Part shown: positions 45,492 through 56,847 of the stretch, one piece after another
How the letters are laid out: each line of letters begins with the position of its first letter
Position numbering within the stretch: the stretch's first letter is position 1
Source of the DNA: Coniochaeta sp. PMI_546
Taxonomy: Eukaryota > Ascomycota > Sordariomycetes > Coniochaetales > Coniochaetaceae
Reading direction: 5' to 3'
Assembly: GCA_021432605.1 (NCBI GenBank)
Contig: MU271162.1
Location: 133,721 to 197,720, forward strand
DNA: 64,000 nucleotides
Notes under the pieces: generated by a model
Database searches by the model: none
What the model was told of the DNA's origin: nothing
What the model saw: only the letters and a program-made list of their open reading frames with translations
Position numbers and translations under genes: made by a program

Positions 45492-47528
45492 TCAGTCTTG
45501 GTGGTCTCTTTCGAGTCCAACTGGGCCGCTCCTCAACCTGATCCTACCGCTCTTTCCCGCGTCGAGATCGTCGGCTTCGCTGTGCCGGCCCAGCGCAGAC
45601 GGTTGTTTGGCACTGAATAGGATGTCCATATCTTCAAGAGAGCGCGCTTTCGTCTCGGGGTACAAGATCCATATGATGGGCACGCAGACGAGGTTGACTG
45701 CCATAAAGAAGAAGTAGATGCGCGACCCGATACGGTCGATACCGACGGGCCAGATCTGGGCTACGGCAATTGATCCGATGGCGCCGCCGGAAGCGGCAAA
45801 GTTGAGGCCGCGGGCACGGACGGCGGTAGGGAAGATCTGCAAAAGGGACACTGGTAAGCACCATGGCATGAAGGGAGTGGATGGAAGCAGGAAGACAAAC
45901 TTCTGAGCCATAAACCCAAGCCGCGGGCCCAAAGCCCATACTGTAGCCTAAAGCATATATGAAGATGAACACGACACAGGCATAGTCAGATGCGCGGTTG
46001 AGATTGTTCGGATATACCAGGGGTAGAATCCCGTTGATCTGTGACAAGTATGTCAGTGCCTTGAGTCAACCATCACGGTTCATTGCACGGTGATCCCGCA
46101 GCTTACAAGCATAGCGAGAGCCATCACTCCGGCGCCAACAGTCAGTGTAAGACGCCTCCCCACTTTGTCAATGATGAGCATCTCGAGAATCGTGCAGCCG
46201 ATCTTGAGCGTGCTCTCAATCCCTCCTGCGAGCAGGGAGAGCCGGGTACTCAGACCAAGGGCTTTGAAGAGAGTCGGCAGGTAGTATTTCATGGCCGTGG
46301 CGCCGCACATTTGGGCCATGAACTGGAGCAGCGCTGCACGCCAGAGCCGGGCGAAAAGGGGTCTTTCCCGGAACAGGCACAGCCAATCGATTCCGCTCGC
46401 CTTGAACTCGGCCACCGATTGCTGTATTTCTGCAAGCTCGGCCTCGGTCTCCTCATGGGTGAATCGGCCTTCCCGAAAGTAGCTGAGCGACTTCTGTGCT
46501 CGCTCAATCTGACCATGTTCGACAAGCCATCTCGGTCTATATGAGCAAAAGGCCGTCAGTCACCACCCCATGTCACAGGACACATTGTACCTACGTTTCC
46601 GGTAAGAACGGTAGACCAGCTGCAAAGATGAAGGCAGGGATAAACTGGACAGCGATCGAAAAGCGCCACCCGACATAGATGCCATGGGGATCGTCCCAAA
46701 AGGTCACCGCGTAGCCGACCCTGCTCCGTCAGCCGAAGTCAGATGCGACTTGGAATAGGGGTGCAGTCTCCTACCAGAAGCCAACAGCCAAACCAGCAAC
46801 GAAGCCAATGTGGTTCATCACCACAAACCTGCCTCGTTGTTTCGCGGGAGCGATCTCGCTATGGTTTACCGCAGTCAGTAATTGTGACACTAGATACTCC
46901 TTCCTGAAGCTGCCCAACCCACCTCTGGTACAACGGCACGCTGGTCGATACGATAGCAACGCCCATGCCGGCGATGATCCTGCCGGCGATGACCATGGCG
47001 TAGGCGCCAGAACCAGTAGCACCGGCCTGTAGCGCCGAGCCGAAACACGTCACAATCGTGCCGACCAGGGCCGAGTATCGGCGCCCGAGGCGGTCACTGG
47101 CCGGATGTGACAGGAAGACATAGCTGGTCCATGTACCCAGATAATAGATGGCCGTGATGACGCCTTTCTTGGGGGCGCTGGGGTTGTGGAGCTGGGCGAC
47201 GAAGCCGGGATGGACGAGAACGGAGGAGAGAATACCGACATTGTATCTGTGATGCGAGCGGATGTTAGTTTCTCAGTACACAAGTATACAAGCATCAGCT
47301 GAGGCTCTGCCGCCGTCAACGTAGGCTAAAGGCCTGTAAGGAGCGCTGCATGAACGCCAAGACTGGGGAAATCAGTAGGGCAATAGCCCGACATTGACAG
47401 ACGACGGGCGGCCTACGACGTGTACTGGCAAGTCCTTACCCCCAGACAAACGACCCCAGTGCGAAGAAGATGCACAGCAGATGTAGACGAAGAGTGGCCT
47501 TGGTGATAGCTCTGGACTGGCCCTCCAT
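45492..47528 (-). CDS. MFS sugar transporter (hexose/galacturonate type)
   Basis: Seven exons: 47528-47440, 47246-46923, 46858-46775, 46720-46595, 46536-46107, 46038-45901 and 45836-45492. They keep phase throughout and give 511 aa. Sugar-porter signatures are DRLGRRYSALVG (loop 2-3), AGRIIAGMGVAIVSTSVPLY then QSEIAPAKQRG (the PESP-like motif, across intron 2), and PETPRWLVEHGQ (across intron 4). DKVGRRLTL, GPAAWVYGSEIFPTAVRARG and PETKARSLEDMD follow. Twelve membrane segments are expected, in the plasma membrane, importing a sugar with protons. Six short introns make the single-frame pieces look like separate ORFs. The specific sugar is unknown. It is divergent from an MFS exporter across a 1.5 kb shared upstream region. 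Confidence 0.93.
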
Positions 47529-49072
47529 TGTGAGGTCGCGAGATTGGACACGTATTCGGGAAGAGCGAGGTGTTCAAGTGTACAGCGAGCAATAAAGAAG
47601 AGACGCAAGTAGACGAGGCCACTGGAATCCCAGGATACCTGAGTGAGACACGGTAAGCGAGCCGATATCTATACGCATAGAGAACCAGTCTCGCTGCAGT
47701 AGAGTGCCCAAAGCAAGTAAATATGTGGCACAGACAGCCGCGTTAGACTCCAAAATTGCCATACACTGGTGCAGGGTGACCTCCACGGTTGTCTCTTCAA
47801 CATGCCGGGGCCTATTCCGGTTGTGGGGTCGGGCGGCACCCTTCGTGGTATTTGACGTGCCTGCGATGCTACTAGGTAAGGTGGTAGGGTACCATATGCA
47901 CGGCGCGAGCGGCGGTAGAGGCAGCGCAGATCATCCCCAAAGACATGCCGGGATCCGGCAGTGGAAACATCTGAGTCTCGCGCGACGAGAACACTGGCTG
48001 ATTTCCGAATTATGGTCGGAGTGCCATGGACTTTGCCCGGGCGGTCATGTAGCTTAGCTTGAAAGCATGGGTCCAACCGAAGATGCTTTAGGGGTACACT
48101 GTCCCAAAAGCCGATCAATAGAATCAGTGAGTTATGTCTATCTGACAAGGAACCTAGTCGAGTAAATGTGTCAATGGCTGGAGTACCGACAGACAGACTG
48201 CTTGGTCGACTGAGTGACAACCCCAGCAATGGAAGGTATTGAAGTCAGGAGCAGTCAACTGAGATCAAATCTACCTCTGGTCAAAAACCTTGGGGATTTA
48301 CATCAACTTCCAACTTGAAGTTCAGCCGCTCAACTGGAAGGTGCGTTGTGCGGTCTTTCAGTTGAGTTCATCGCAGTTTCCCAGGTTGGTTCATTTTGTC
48401 GTCTCTCAAAGGTCCGTCACACATTAACCCATCAATTGGTTTGGCTTTAGTCCCAAATAGGAAGTAGTATGTCTAATAGCGCCGGCACTCAACGCGCAGT
48501 CCTGGTGGTTAGCGGCGTTCCCAGCTTGGCCCAGCTTGGGATCGCTGGGAAATGCTCCGAGTCGACCGCACGTCAATTGGAATCGATAGTGCCAAACTTT
48601 ATCCCGATATTGCCCCCTTTTTGGGTCAGCGCGATTCTGGGTCTTCAATGGCGTTCAGTTCAGCTCCGAACTTCAAGAATGGCATGGTTTCCTCTGTTCC
48701 ATCTCCCATGGCCTTGTCTGCATCGACTGGGTCGTCGTAATGGAGACGACAGTTGAATCAGTCGAATCTCTGACGACGACAACAAGTTGAACGCTTCGCC
48801 GTGCATCAACTGGAAACCAGAATCGCCCCCCGAAAATGGACGCCATCAGCTGCTAAATCAAGTCGTCGCACTGCCATATCGATGCTTTACACGCTCATTG
48901 AACTGGACTCGTCTCGTTCCGACGACATCTAATTCGTATTGCTCATCGCGCATGTAACACGACACTCGTTCTTCTCGAATCCGGTTCCACTTCGGTGGTA
49001 GCGGTGAACATCGGTCATTACACACTGCATCATTGATTTGAACGCGGACAGGTGTCCGCGCCTAGTCGAACC
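47529..49072. other. Divergent promoter region of two MFS genes
   Basis: About 1.54 kb shared upstream region. It has several TCAACTG/CAGTTGA words between about 48255 and 48810, in both orientations. No gene recognised. Confidence 0.45.
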
Positions 49073-51079
49073 ATGGCTACGGATCGTGAATTATTCAACG
49101 CGGGCGAGGAGACGAGGGGATTGTTGTCATCTGGTAAGCCTTGCGCGGGGGGGTTGCAGCAGGCTCCTGGTGGGAGTCAACGTTACCAAACGTAATTGAG
49201 AGAACCAACACTGACAGCACTTTACGCGATAGATGTCCCACGCCAAGACCGTCGCGATGTGCCGCATGCGGGATCGACCAGCTCTGCGGGCTCCTCTGCC
49301 GACAGCCAACACCCGCCCTTACGCTCCACCGGAGACGAACCATTGAACGAGATCGGGCGGCAAGGAAACCCACAGCTAGGCGGAAACAAGAGACCGGAGG
49401 TGGTGGGGTGGCTTGATCTACCGAACAAGGACCAGCTGTTCGTCTTGGCCGTGTGTCGCCTGTCGGAACCGCTCTCCAACGTCTGTCTCCTGCCTTATAT
49501 CTTTTACCTCGTCCGCTCCGTCTTGGCGCCCGAGAACACAGCCCGTGAAGCTGCCTCCGACAATGGCATCGACTCTGGTCGGGCTGCCGAGGTGGCTGCC
49601 TACTCTGGCTTGCTGGTTGCGTCCTTTCCCCTCGCCCAGTTCCTCGTCTCGCTGCCGTGGGGCCGACTGTCCGACATGCACGGCCGGAAATTCTCGATTG
49701 TCATCGGCCTGGCCGTCTCTGTCATAGCCAACGCTGCCTTCGGTTTCAGCCGTTCTTTCGGTGCCCTCCTGTTCTGGCGGACCCTTGCTGGCCTCGCCAA
49801 TGGGAACATTGGTATCATGCGCACTATGACGGCCGAGATTGTCAAGGAGAGGAAGTACCAGACGAAAGCTTTTCTGCTGCTCCCCCTCGTCTTCAATTCG
49901 GGAATGGTCTTCAGTCTCGCCCTGGGAGGAATCCTTGCCGAGCCTGCTGTGAGCCTCCCCTGGCTTTTCGGTCCGCGGGGGTTGCTCAACTGGTGCAATA
50001 ACGAAGCCGGTGTTCAGTGGGTCATCGACTTCCCCTACGCGCTGCCGGCATTGATGAACGCCTGTATGCTAAGCGTGGCCTTTGCCTTGTCAGTATTCTG
50101 GCTTCGCGAGACCTTGGCCGGCAAGGAGGACGATCGTGACGTGGGCGTCCTGGTTGGCCAAGTTGTCGTCCGGTGGTTCACGAGAGTGGTCCTGCGGCGC
50201 CGGGGCGCCACGTACATGGCGCTCAAAGACGCCGAAGAGGTCTTCTTTGAGGCCGTTCCCGTGTCGGGCCATCGACGTTCTCGCTCACGGATCGAGCTGG
50301 AGGAGATGAAGGAACCATACTTGGAGTCGACAACTTCCCTTCCGGTCGTAGCCCCGCCGGCACCGCGTCCGTCTTTACAGCGCCCGCCCTTCCGCTCTAT
50401 CTTCACAGCTCGTACTGTTGCTGCTCTCGTCTCCTTCGGCCTACTACCGCTTCACAACTCGGCCTTCATGCACATCTTCCCCGTCTACCTTTCTACCCCG
50501 CACGCGCCATCTTCTTCATACGCCAATCTCCTCTCATTCACCGGCGGTCTGGGCCTTCGCTCGTCGACAATCGGCATGTGGCTCGGTGCCTTTGGCATAG
50601 CGGGTATTCTACTTCAGCTCTTCATCTACCCGCGTATGCAGGCGCGGCTGGGCACTCTCGGTGTCTTTAAGGTCTCCCTGATGATTTTCCCAGCGGTCTA
50701 TCTTCTCGCCCCTTACCTGTCGGTCTTGCCGGACGAAGGCCCGTGGGCGTGGACTCGTTGGCCTGCACTCGGTGCCATCGTCTGGGGTCAGATTATGGCT
50801 AGGACGATGGCCATACCCAGCACCGTCATACTGGTCACCGAGGCGGCACCGGCGAAGAATGTGCTCGGCACTGTGCATGGTGCCGGCAACATGTTGGCGA
50901 GCTTGGCCAGGGCTATCGGGCCGGCCGTTGGAGGGGCAGTCTATGCTGCCGGAGTGACTGAGGGTGTGGTTGGAGCTGTCTGGTGGTTCTACCTCGTCGC
51001 CGTGGCGTTGATGGCGGCAGCATGGTGCTGGGGCGTCCAGTCGAGGAAGAATGTCGACGAGGAGCCAGATCGAGGTTAG
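49073..51079 (+). CDS. MFS exporter (DHA1, ZIFL/multidrug-like)
   Basis: Two exons, 49073-49133 and 49233-51079, give 635 aa. The short first exon (MATDRELFNAGEETRGLLSS) joins in phase across a GTAAGC...CTGAC...GATAG intron. MFS motif A is WGRLSDMHGRKFSIVIG. The text PNKDQLFVLAVCRLSEPLSNVCL (TM1), AGLANGNIGIMRTMTAEI (TM4) and ITEAAPAKNVLGTVHGAGNM-like wording near the end match the fungal/plant ZIFL-type DHA1 group. A long cytosolic loop (about residues 320-410) separates the two six-helix halves. Likely an exporter of drugs or organic acids at the plasma or vacuolar membrane. The lack of sugar-porter motifs distinguishes it from its divergent neighbour. Starting at the downstream Met instead would lose the acidic leader. 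Confidence 0.9.
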
Positions 51080-51871
51080 GGGTTGCGGTGTCGTCTCTTT
51101 GCGCACGGTGTCTCTCCGTTAAAGATTCTGTTGATTTCGAACTTCCTAGAAACATAGTTAGATGCACTGGATGACCGGCGTTAGGGTGCTGAGGGAGGCA
51201 CGGCACTGATAGAAATGTGTCTCCCCTGCTGTTCTGTGTAGACGCGTTTCATATTACTGGCGGTTATAGAGGGAGACTTGATGGCGAAGTTTCTTTTGAA
51301 ACTTACTGGCAAGGTAGACGTAAATTATAACTTGATAATGTCTCGACATCCTTAGGTTTGCCATCACACGGAGGACATCATCTCTAAGCGTCTCTGCCAG
51401 TGCCTCTCGGTTGTTAGCACCAGCTACTGAGCACTGCTTTTTAGCGGCCGAAGAGCCTACTTTGCGACAAAGTACCCTTCATGGACACTTGTGCCCAAGG
51501 ATCTCATTGTAAGAAGAGGCAGTTCAGCATTTCAAGATCTCGGCCACATGAGCGGTCCAATGCTATGTCACGGCAACTCGAGGCGCAGCAACATGATCGG
51601 CGCTTGGCCGGATTAGGAGAAAACCTTGGCCAAGACTTCTGAGGCTGCGTCTCGTTGGTCGGTGCTGCCAACTCCCTGTCCATCCATTCCGGGGGGTGCC
51701 ACTTACACGACTACCTACACTACATGTCAAACACCCTTAGCTTTTCCTCTTGACATGCATCGACTGAAAGACAACTGAAGGACTCCCTTTTACCCAAACC
51801 AGACAGTATTCCTCCTGAACTAACTCCGCGCATTGGAAAGCGGCTCTGCTTTGTTAACACTGTCTGACTTG
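51080..51871. other. Intergenic region before the regulator gene
   Basis: About 790 bp holding the MFS exporter 3' region and the regulator's promoter. Nothing specific recognised. Confidence 0.45.
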
Positions 51872-53653
51872 ATGGAACACGGCCCAACTGGTGAGACGGT
51901 CGAGGCTGTACTCAAGCCAGATTCTAGCAGGTGGTGCTGGGAATGTCGGCGACGACGACTGGTCTGCGACTGTGCTCGCCCCGTATGCAACAAATGCAAG
52001 GCTACTGGAGTTGTATGCCCCGGTTACGAGGATAAGAAGCCGTTGACTTGGCTTGCGCCTGGAAAGGTGCTGTCTCGAACACGGAAGCCAAAAAGTCGAA
52101 CCGCCAGCCAAAGAACGATCGTCAAGAAGACGAAGGATGTGTCGTCGAGTCCCGATTCAGACACTAGCCGGAGCAGCCAGGAAGTCACGCTGCAGACAAT
52201 AGCAGTTCTGCCACGTGCTCATCTAAGGCCCGACTCGTGTGACCTGGCGGAAGCGGCCATGTACTGTAAGACGGGCCCTCTACAGTTGCCTCTGTTGTCA
52301 CTCTGGGCGCATTTCGAACACGAAGTGTTCTTTAGACTCACACACAGACTCTCAGACAACTCCGCGTTATATCCTGAACTGGTCGCTCACCAGCTCGCGC
52401 CCAATCCATTCGTTGTGCCGGTACTGGGGCTACACGGTCTTCCGGTCCCCATGCAGCATGCCCTGGTCGCGATGGCGCTAGGCCATCGTATCTATCGATC
52501 AGCCGGACCCCTGACGTCGACCTTAGATGTCTGTTCCTCAGAGCCGACACGCAAAGCTTGGTGGTCGCGCCTCCATCATCACCGCGGCCTAGCCATCCAC
52601 CTCATGAACGAGGCGATCGGCAAAGAGGACACCCGTACTACCGACCAGACAATCGCGACGGTTCTGGTGTTTCTGATTGGAGAGGTTAGTCATGGGGACA
52701 GTAGTCTATTCGCGTTCAACTTGTGGCTGGCGCGCTAACAACAACTGGTACGGCTGGTCTACAGCTACAGCAGTCAATATCAAGCACATGGAGGCACCAT
52801 GTCAACGGACTGATGGCGCTGTTCAAGCTCCGCGGTGGATTTGACGAACTGACGAGGTCCGCTGAGCATCTTAAACCGTCATTGCTTGCCTTCTTGCTGT
52901 AAGGTCAATCCTCCTCTCTGTTATAAAAAGTGTGAGAGAGGCTCAGTGCTTCACCCCAGGGTCATCGTCACCGCCAACACAACAAGTCCCGCATTCGACC
53001 AGGTCGCAGTCACGTCTTTCATACATGTCCTCGATCTTGTGATAGACCTCTACGGCCTGGGTATATACCCGCCGTTCCCATGTGCGCAGGATCTGTTCCT
53101 ACATATGGGTAACATCAACCACCTGCGCGCTCGAGCGGCAGATCCTGGCAACACCAAGGAGAGTTACAAGACCCTCGCCGCAGAGGCCCACAGCCTTCTC
53201 GACCAAATCGATGCCTTCTCCCCCGAGGAATGGGCACAATCGAACTCGCCAGAGTTCAAGGACGCGTGGCTGATGGTAGCTCGCATCTATCACTGCGCGG
53301 TAACACTCTACTGCATCTCGGCACTGCAGAGCCTAGGGCTCATGCCGTTGACAGCACAGCTACGGACCCGCAGAGCCGGACTACGTGACCGCCTGATGAT
53401 CCTTCTGGCGGAAGGCTTCGCGTCACCGCTGCTGAAGAAGAGCCTGCTGTGGCCGCTGATCGTGGCCGGGTTCGAGGCTAGTGACGGCAGCGAGATCGAG
53501 CGAAGGTTTGTGGCGAAGCAACTGCAGGAGCAGAGCAGAGAGATGGGGAGCTCGCAGCCCCTGGTGGCGAAGTCGGTGTTTGAAAGGTTTTGGAGCGGGG
53601 GGAAGACCAGATGGGACGACTGCTTCGATCAGCCTTATTCGTTCTTGGTATAG
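51872..53653 (+). CDS. Zn2Cys6 transcription factor (Fungal_trans_2)
   Basis: Three exons, 51872-52684, 52765-52898 and 52960-53653, give 546 aa with phase kept. The Zn2Cys6 DNA-binding cluster is Cys22, 25, 32, 39, 42 and 49 (CWECRRRRLVC...CNKCKATGVVC), spaced 2-6-6-2-6, with an extra Cys34. A basic Ser/Lys linker follows (KVLSRTRKPKSRTASQR). The rest resembles the Fungal_trans_2 regulatory domain, including WRHHVNGLMALFKLRGGFDE across intron 1. It is a nuclear regulator that binds CGG-type half sites; targets are unknown. It sits between an MFS exporter and a rhamnogalacturonan lyase, so local regulation is possible. The start Met at 51872 is the first ATG in frame. Confidence 0.92.
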
Positions 53654-54198
53654 AGAAGCTGGACATGTGGTTTGCTCATATCTCTCCCATGCATCAGCAC
53701 AATTTATCGATGTCTTGCGAAGTTCGTGTCAAGGTTCACTCAACCCTCAACCACTGAATACAAGCTGCCTCATATACACGCTCGGGAGATGGACCGATCG
53801 GTCGTATTCACTCCTTGCGAGCGCCTATAAGCGCTCTGGGACACGTTATGGGTGAGAGCAATTAAGGATTAGGGGACAAGGGAAAGTCGTTCTTAGGCTG
53901 GAGGAGCAATGTACATTGCTGCGCTGACCATCAGCAGCTGCTCGACCTGAGCATTCAGGTCATACTGGCATCACAGACATTGCGCGCAACCTGATTGAAC
54001 TGGTTGCGGCTTCACAAAAGAGTGTATGGTCACCTCGGCATTGAAGCTATAGTCCATAAAATGGGTACACGTGTACGAGTCAACTACTGCACGGAATGTT
54101 ATCTCCGCTTCAGTTTCGAATGTTCCCACGGGCGCTACTTGAAGTCGTAGGCACAAGGTGCCCCCTATCCCTCGCGGGATTGACCACACTGAATATCC
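53654..54198. other. Convergent 3' region
   Basis: About 545 bp between the convergent regulator and lyase genes. Nothing recognised. Confidence 0.5.
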
Positions 54199-55869
54199 TC
54201 AGGCTGTGAAGAGCTCGACGCAGTCGAATATCTGAAAGTGTTAGCGTGCACTTGCTGTTCAGACAACCCGGTCATTAAAGCTTACAAAGTTGGGACTCAG
54301 GAAGGCGTCGCCATCGCTGCCTGAGAGAGAACTGATGGTGATTGTGTTACTACCCTTGACAAGTGTGCCGGCAGGAATGCTGACGTCGTAGACCTCGCCA
54401 TATCCCCGGTAGGCTCCCCTCGTCACACCCCGACTGTCGATTTTGGTAGGCGCACTCGGAGCAGGCCCTGTCCAGCTGTTGACCACGGCTTGTGGCCGGC
54501 TGCCAGCAAAGCTCAGCGTGGTTGCAATGCGTAGGGTCGCAGCTCCGGGAGCGCTGGCGAGGGTAAACTTGATGGTGACTGGGTTGTTCACGCTCTTGAA
54601 TACGGCCATGGGGAAGTCACTAAGCGCCGAGCTACCGACGGTATACGTCAATGGACCCCAGCTGCTCATGCGGCTGTCGGACGGGTGCATGCGGAGGAAC
54701 TTGTCGGCATTGCGGAAGCCTGTTGGCTGCCCGTCGTACTCCCCTATCTTCCAAAGCGTGGTATGCGCAGTGCTGAAGGTGCTGGCAATGTTGGCCGTCG
54801 TCGTCTTTCCGGCAGAGACTGTGACGGAGCTGCTCGCGACCTTGAACTCGGTCTGATACAGTACCATCGTATACGTGCCCGGTTTCATGAGTGGCGAGGT
54901 GAATGATCCTGAAGAACTGGCGACTGTCCAGTACTGAGCCGCCGAGTTGTACCAGTGCACAACTGCCTGGAAGCTGCTGCCAACACCACTGGCTGTGCCT
55001 TTGACGGTGCCACGCCCTGAAGCGGCAACGTAACCCGTAATACCCAAATCGCCGAACCACGAAACATCGACAGTTTTCACGCTGGGAATACCTGACCGCG
55101 AGAACTGCATTACGTATGGGCCGTGGAGGCCAGTGCGGAAGGCCTCGGTTTGGACGTGACCACTGTTCATGTAGTTGTAGAGATTAGTCGAAGCGCCGGC
55201 ATTGTTGGAGTCGATATCTCGGAAGAACGGCCCGCCAGAAGAAGACTCCTGCTGAGGCGTCATGATGCACACATGGATGACATCGCTGCCGCCATACATG
55301 CAGTGCACGTCCTCGTCAATGAAGCGTGTTGACGAGTAGAATTTGGATCGTGTTTGACCATCGACCAGATACACATCCGAGCCTTCGATGGCAGTGCCGC
55401 CATTCGTGTTGGAGACGGTACCGTACGGGTATTCGTTCGGCAACTGGCTTGGAAGCAGTCGTGCGATGAAGCGTAGCTCGCCAACGGAGGGTTCAGCGGT
55501 GATATAGGTTGCCAGATAGATGGTACTGTCCCCCTCTTTCACCACCATGTAATGAGTCAAGGTCGAAGTGACGCAGGTCACCTTGACGTAGTTGTAGGTG
55601 CCGGAGATCTTGGCGATGGACACGGTGGCTGAACCGAGACCGGAGCTGATATGGGTTCCCGTGCTCGAGTATTGCAGCTCGGTCCCACGGTACTTGATCG
55701 AGTTGATGTCACAACTGGAAGAGCTGACAGAGAAGACGAGAGAATTGTCAGACCCGGCGTCTATGACATAGTTGCTCCCCGAAGTCGTGTAGCCGAAGGC
55801 GGCCAGCACGGGAAAGGCAAAAGAAAGGAAAGAAAGGAGACACAACAGGACGGTCGACTTGACAGCCAT
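54199..55869 (-). CDS. Secreted rhamnogalacturonan lyase (PL4)
   Basis: Two exons, 55869-54286 and 54231-54199, give 538 aa. The last exon encodes only [10 protein letters not shown] and a stop, completing the family's SPNF-IxDxVEL ending after a GTAAGC...CTAAC...TTTCAG intron. A signal peptide covers residues 1-22 ([16 protein letters not shown]). The mature protein starts [25 protein letters not shown], diagnostic of RglA-type PL4 lyases. It is followed by the lyase domain ([18 protein letters not shown]), a fibronectin-III-like segment and a C-terminal jelly-roll carbohydrate-binding domain. It cleaves the rhamnose-galacturonate backbone of pectin rhamnogalacturonan I by beta-elimination outside the cell. 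Length agrees with A. aculeatus RglB-type enzymes (about 500-540 aa). An upstream Met at 55932 is in frame but would bury the signal peptide, so 55869 is preferred. Confidence 0.94.
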
Positions 55870-56847
55870 CTTGTCTATGAGTAGTGTCGAGGGGCGACAG
55901 AACACTGGTTCCAAAAGCCTATGCCTCCACACATCAGGGCATCTAACAAAATATATAGAAATATATAGGTGCTTTGATATCGAGCAGCCTTCGACTCATT
56001 CTAGTCCGAGAAGCGCATTCTCAAGGACGTGAGGAACCGGGGTGAAGACCTTCGTACATTGCTCCAGGGAGAGGATTGGCGGAATTGAGCTTTGCAACCC
56101 GGTCTCTGCCAGATCAAGCCCGGATGAGAGATCCGGATGTAGTATCCGTCCGAGAATCTCAAGATCCCAGAACACAGACCAGCAGACCAAAAACCCGAAC
56201 GCGCGTCGACGAGAAGTAAGCTGTAGTGCATCCGATTGACGGATTACGTTCTATCCCCTCTCTCCTGGGTTTAAACGAGGACCATGTCCAGCGGTAGCAG
56301 CAGCAAACCCCTCGAATATCGGTTGGGGGAATCGCGACAATGCCAAGAGAGGAGAGGGGAGCTCTTTTTGCGGCTCTGATGGTCCGTCTCGACAAAACCA
56401 GCATGGCGACATGGATCATCGATCCGCTGGGTCCCCCGATGCGGGCCGCACCTCGGGTTAGTTATCCCCGGCACTGAAACTGGAAGCTTTCTGATGGGAC
56501 CTAGAATGACGGATGTGCTACGGAGAACTGGTTTTCTGTTTTATTCTTGGCTGATTGACGGAGCCTGCAATCTTCACGAGAGCTCACCAAGTCAGTCGTC
56601 GAGGATCGGAGGGGAACATTGGTGAGACACGTTGGTGGAGTTCCCTTGACGTGGGGGGTCCAGGGGTCACCGTCTTGTGGCTTTGCAGATTCACTAGCAA
56701 GGGTTCGCGCTACGTTGTCGCGCTGGACGCGTCGTTTGTCAATTGAAACGCATCATGAGCCAGTATCCATTCATCGACCATTCAAGGCCCACGTTACAAC
56801 ATTCCGCTGTCAAAGCATCGGGTTGACACGGGGTTGTTTCGCAGGCC
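55870..56847. other. Divergent intergenic region
   Basis: About 980 bp between the lyase and oxygenase starts. Contains paired TATATA boxes for the lyase gene. No further gene. Confidence 0.5.
55951..55967 (-). promoter_or_regulatory. Paired TATA boxes of the lyase gene
   Basis: Two TATATA words (ATATATAG and ATATATAGG on the plus strand) lie 82-98 bp upstream of the lyase ATG, as in strongly regulated fungal secretory genes. Confidence 0.5.
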
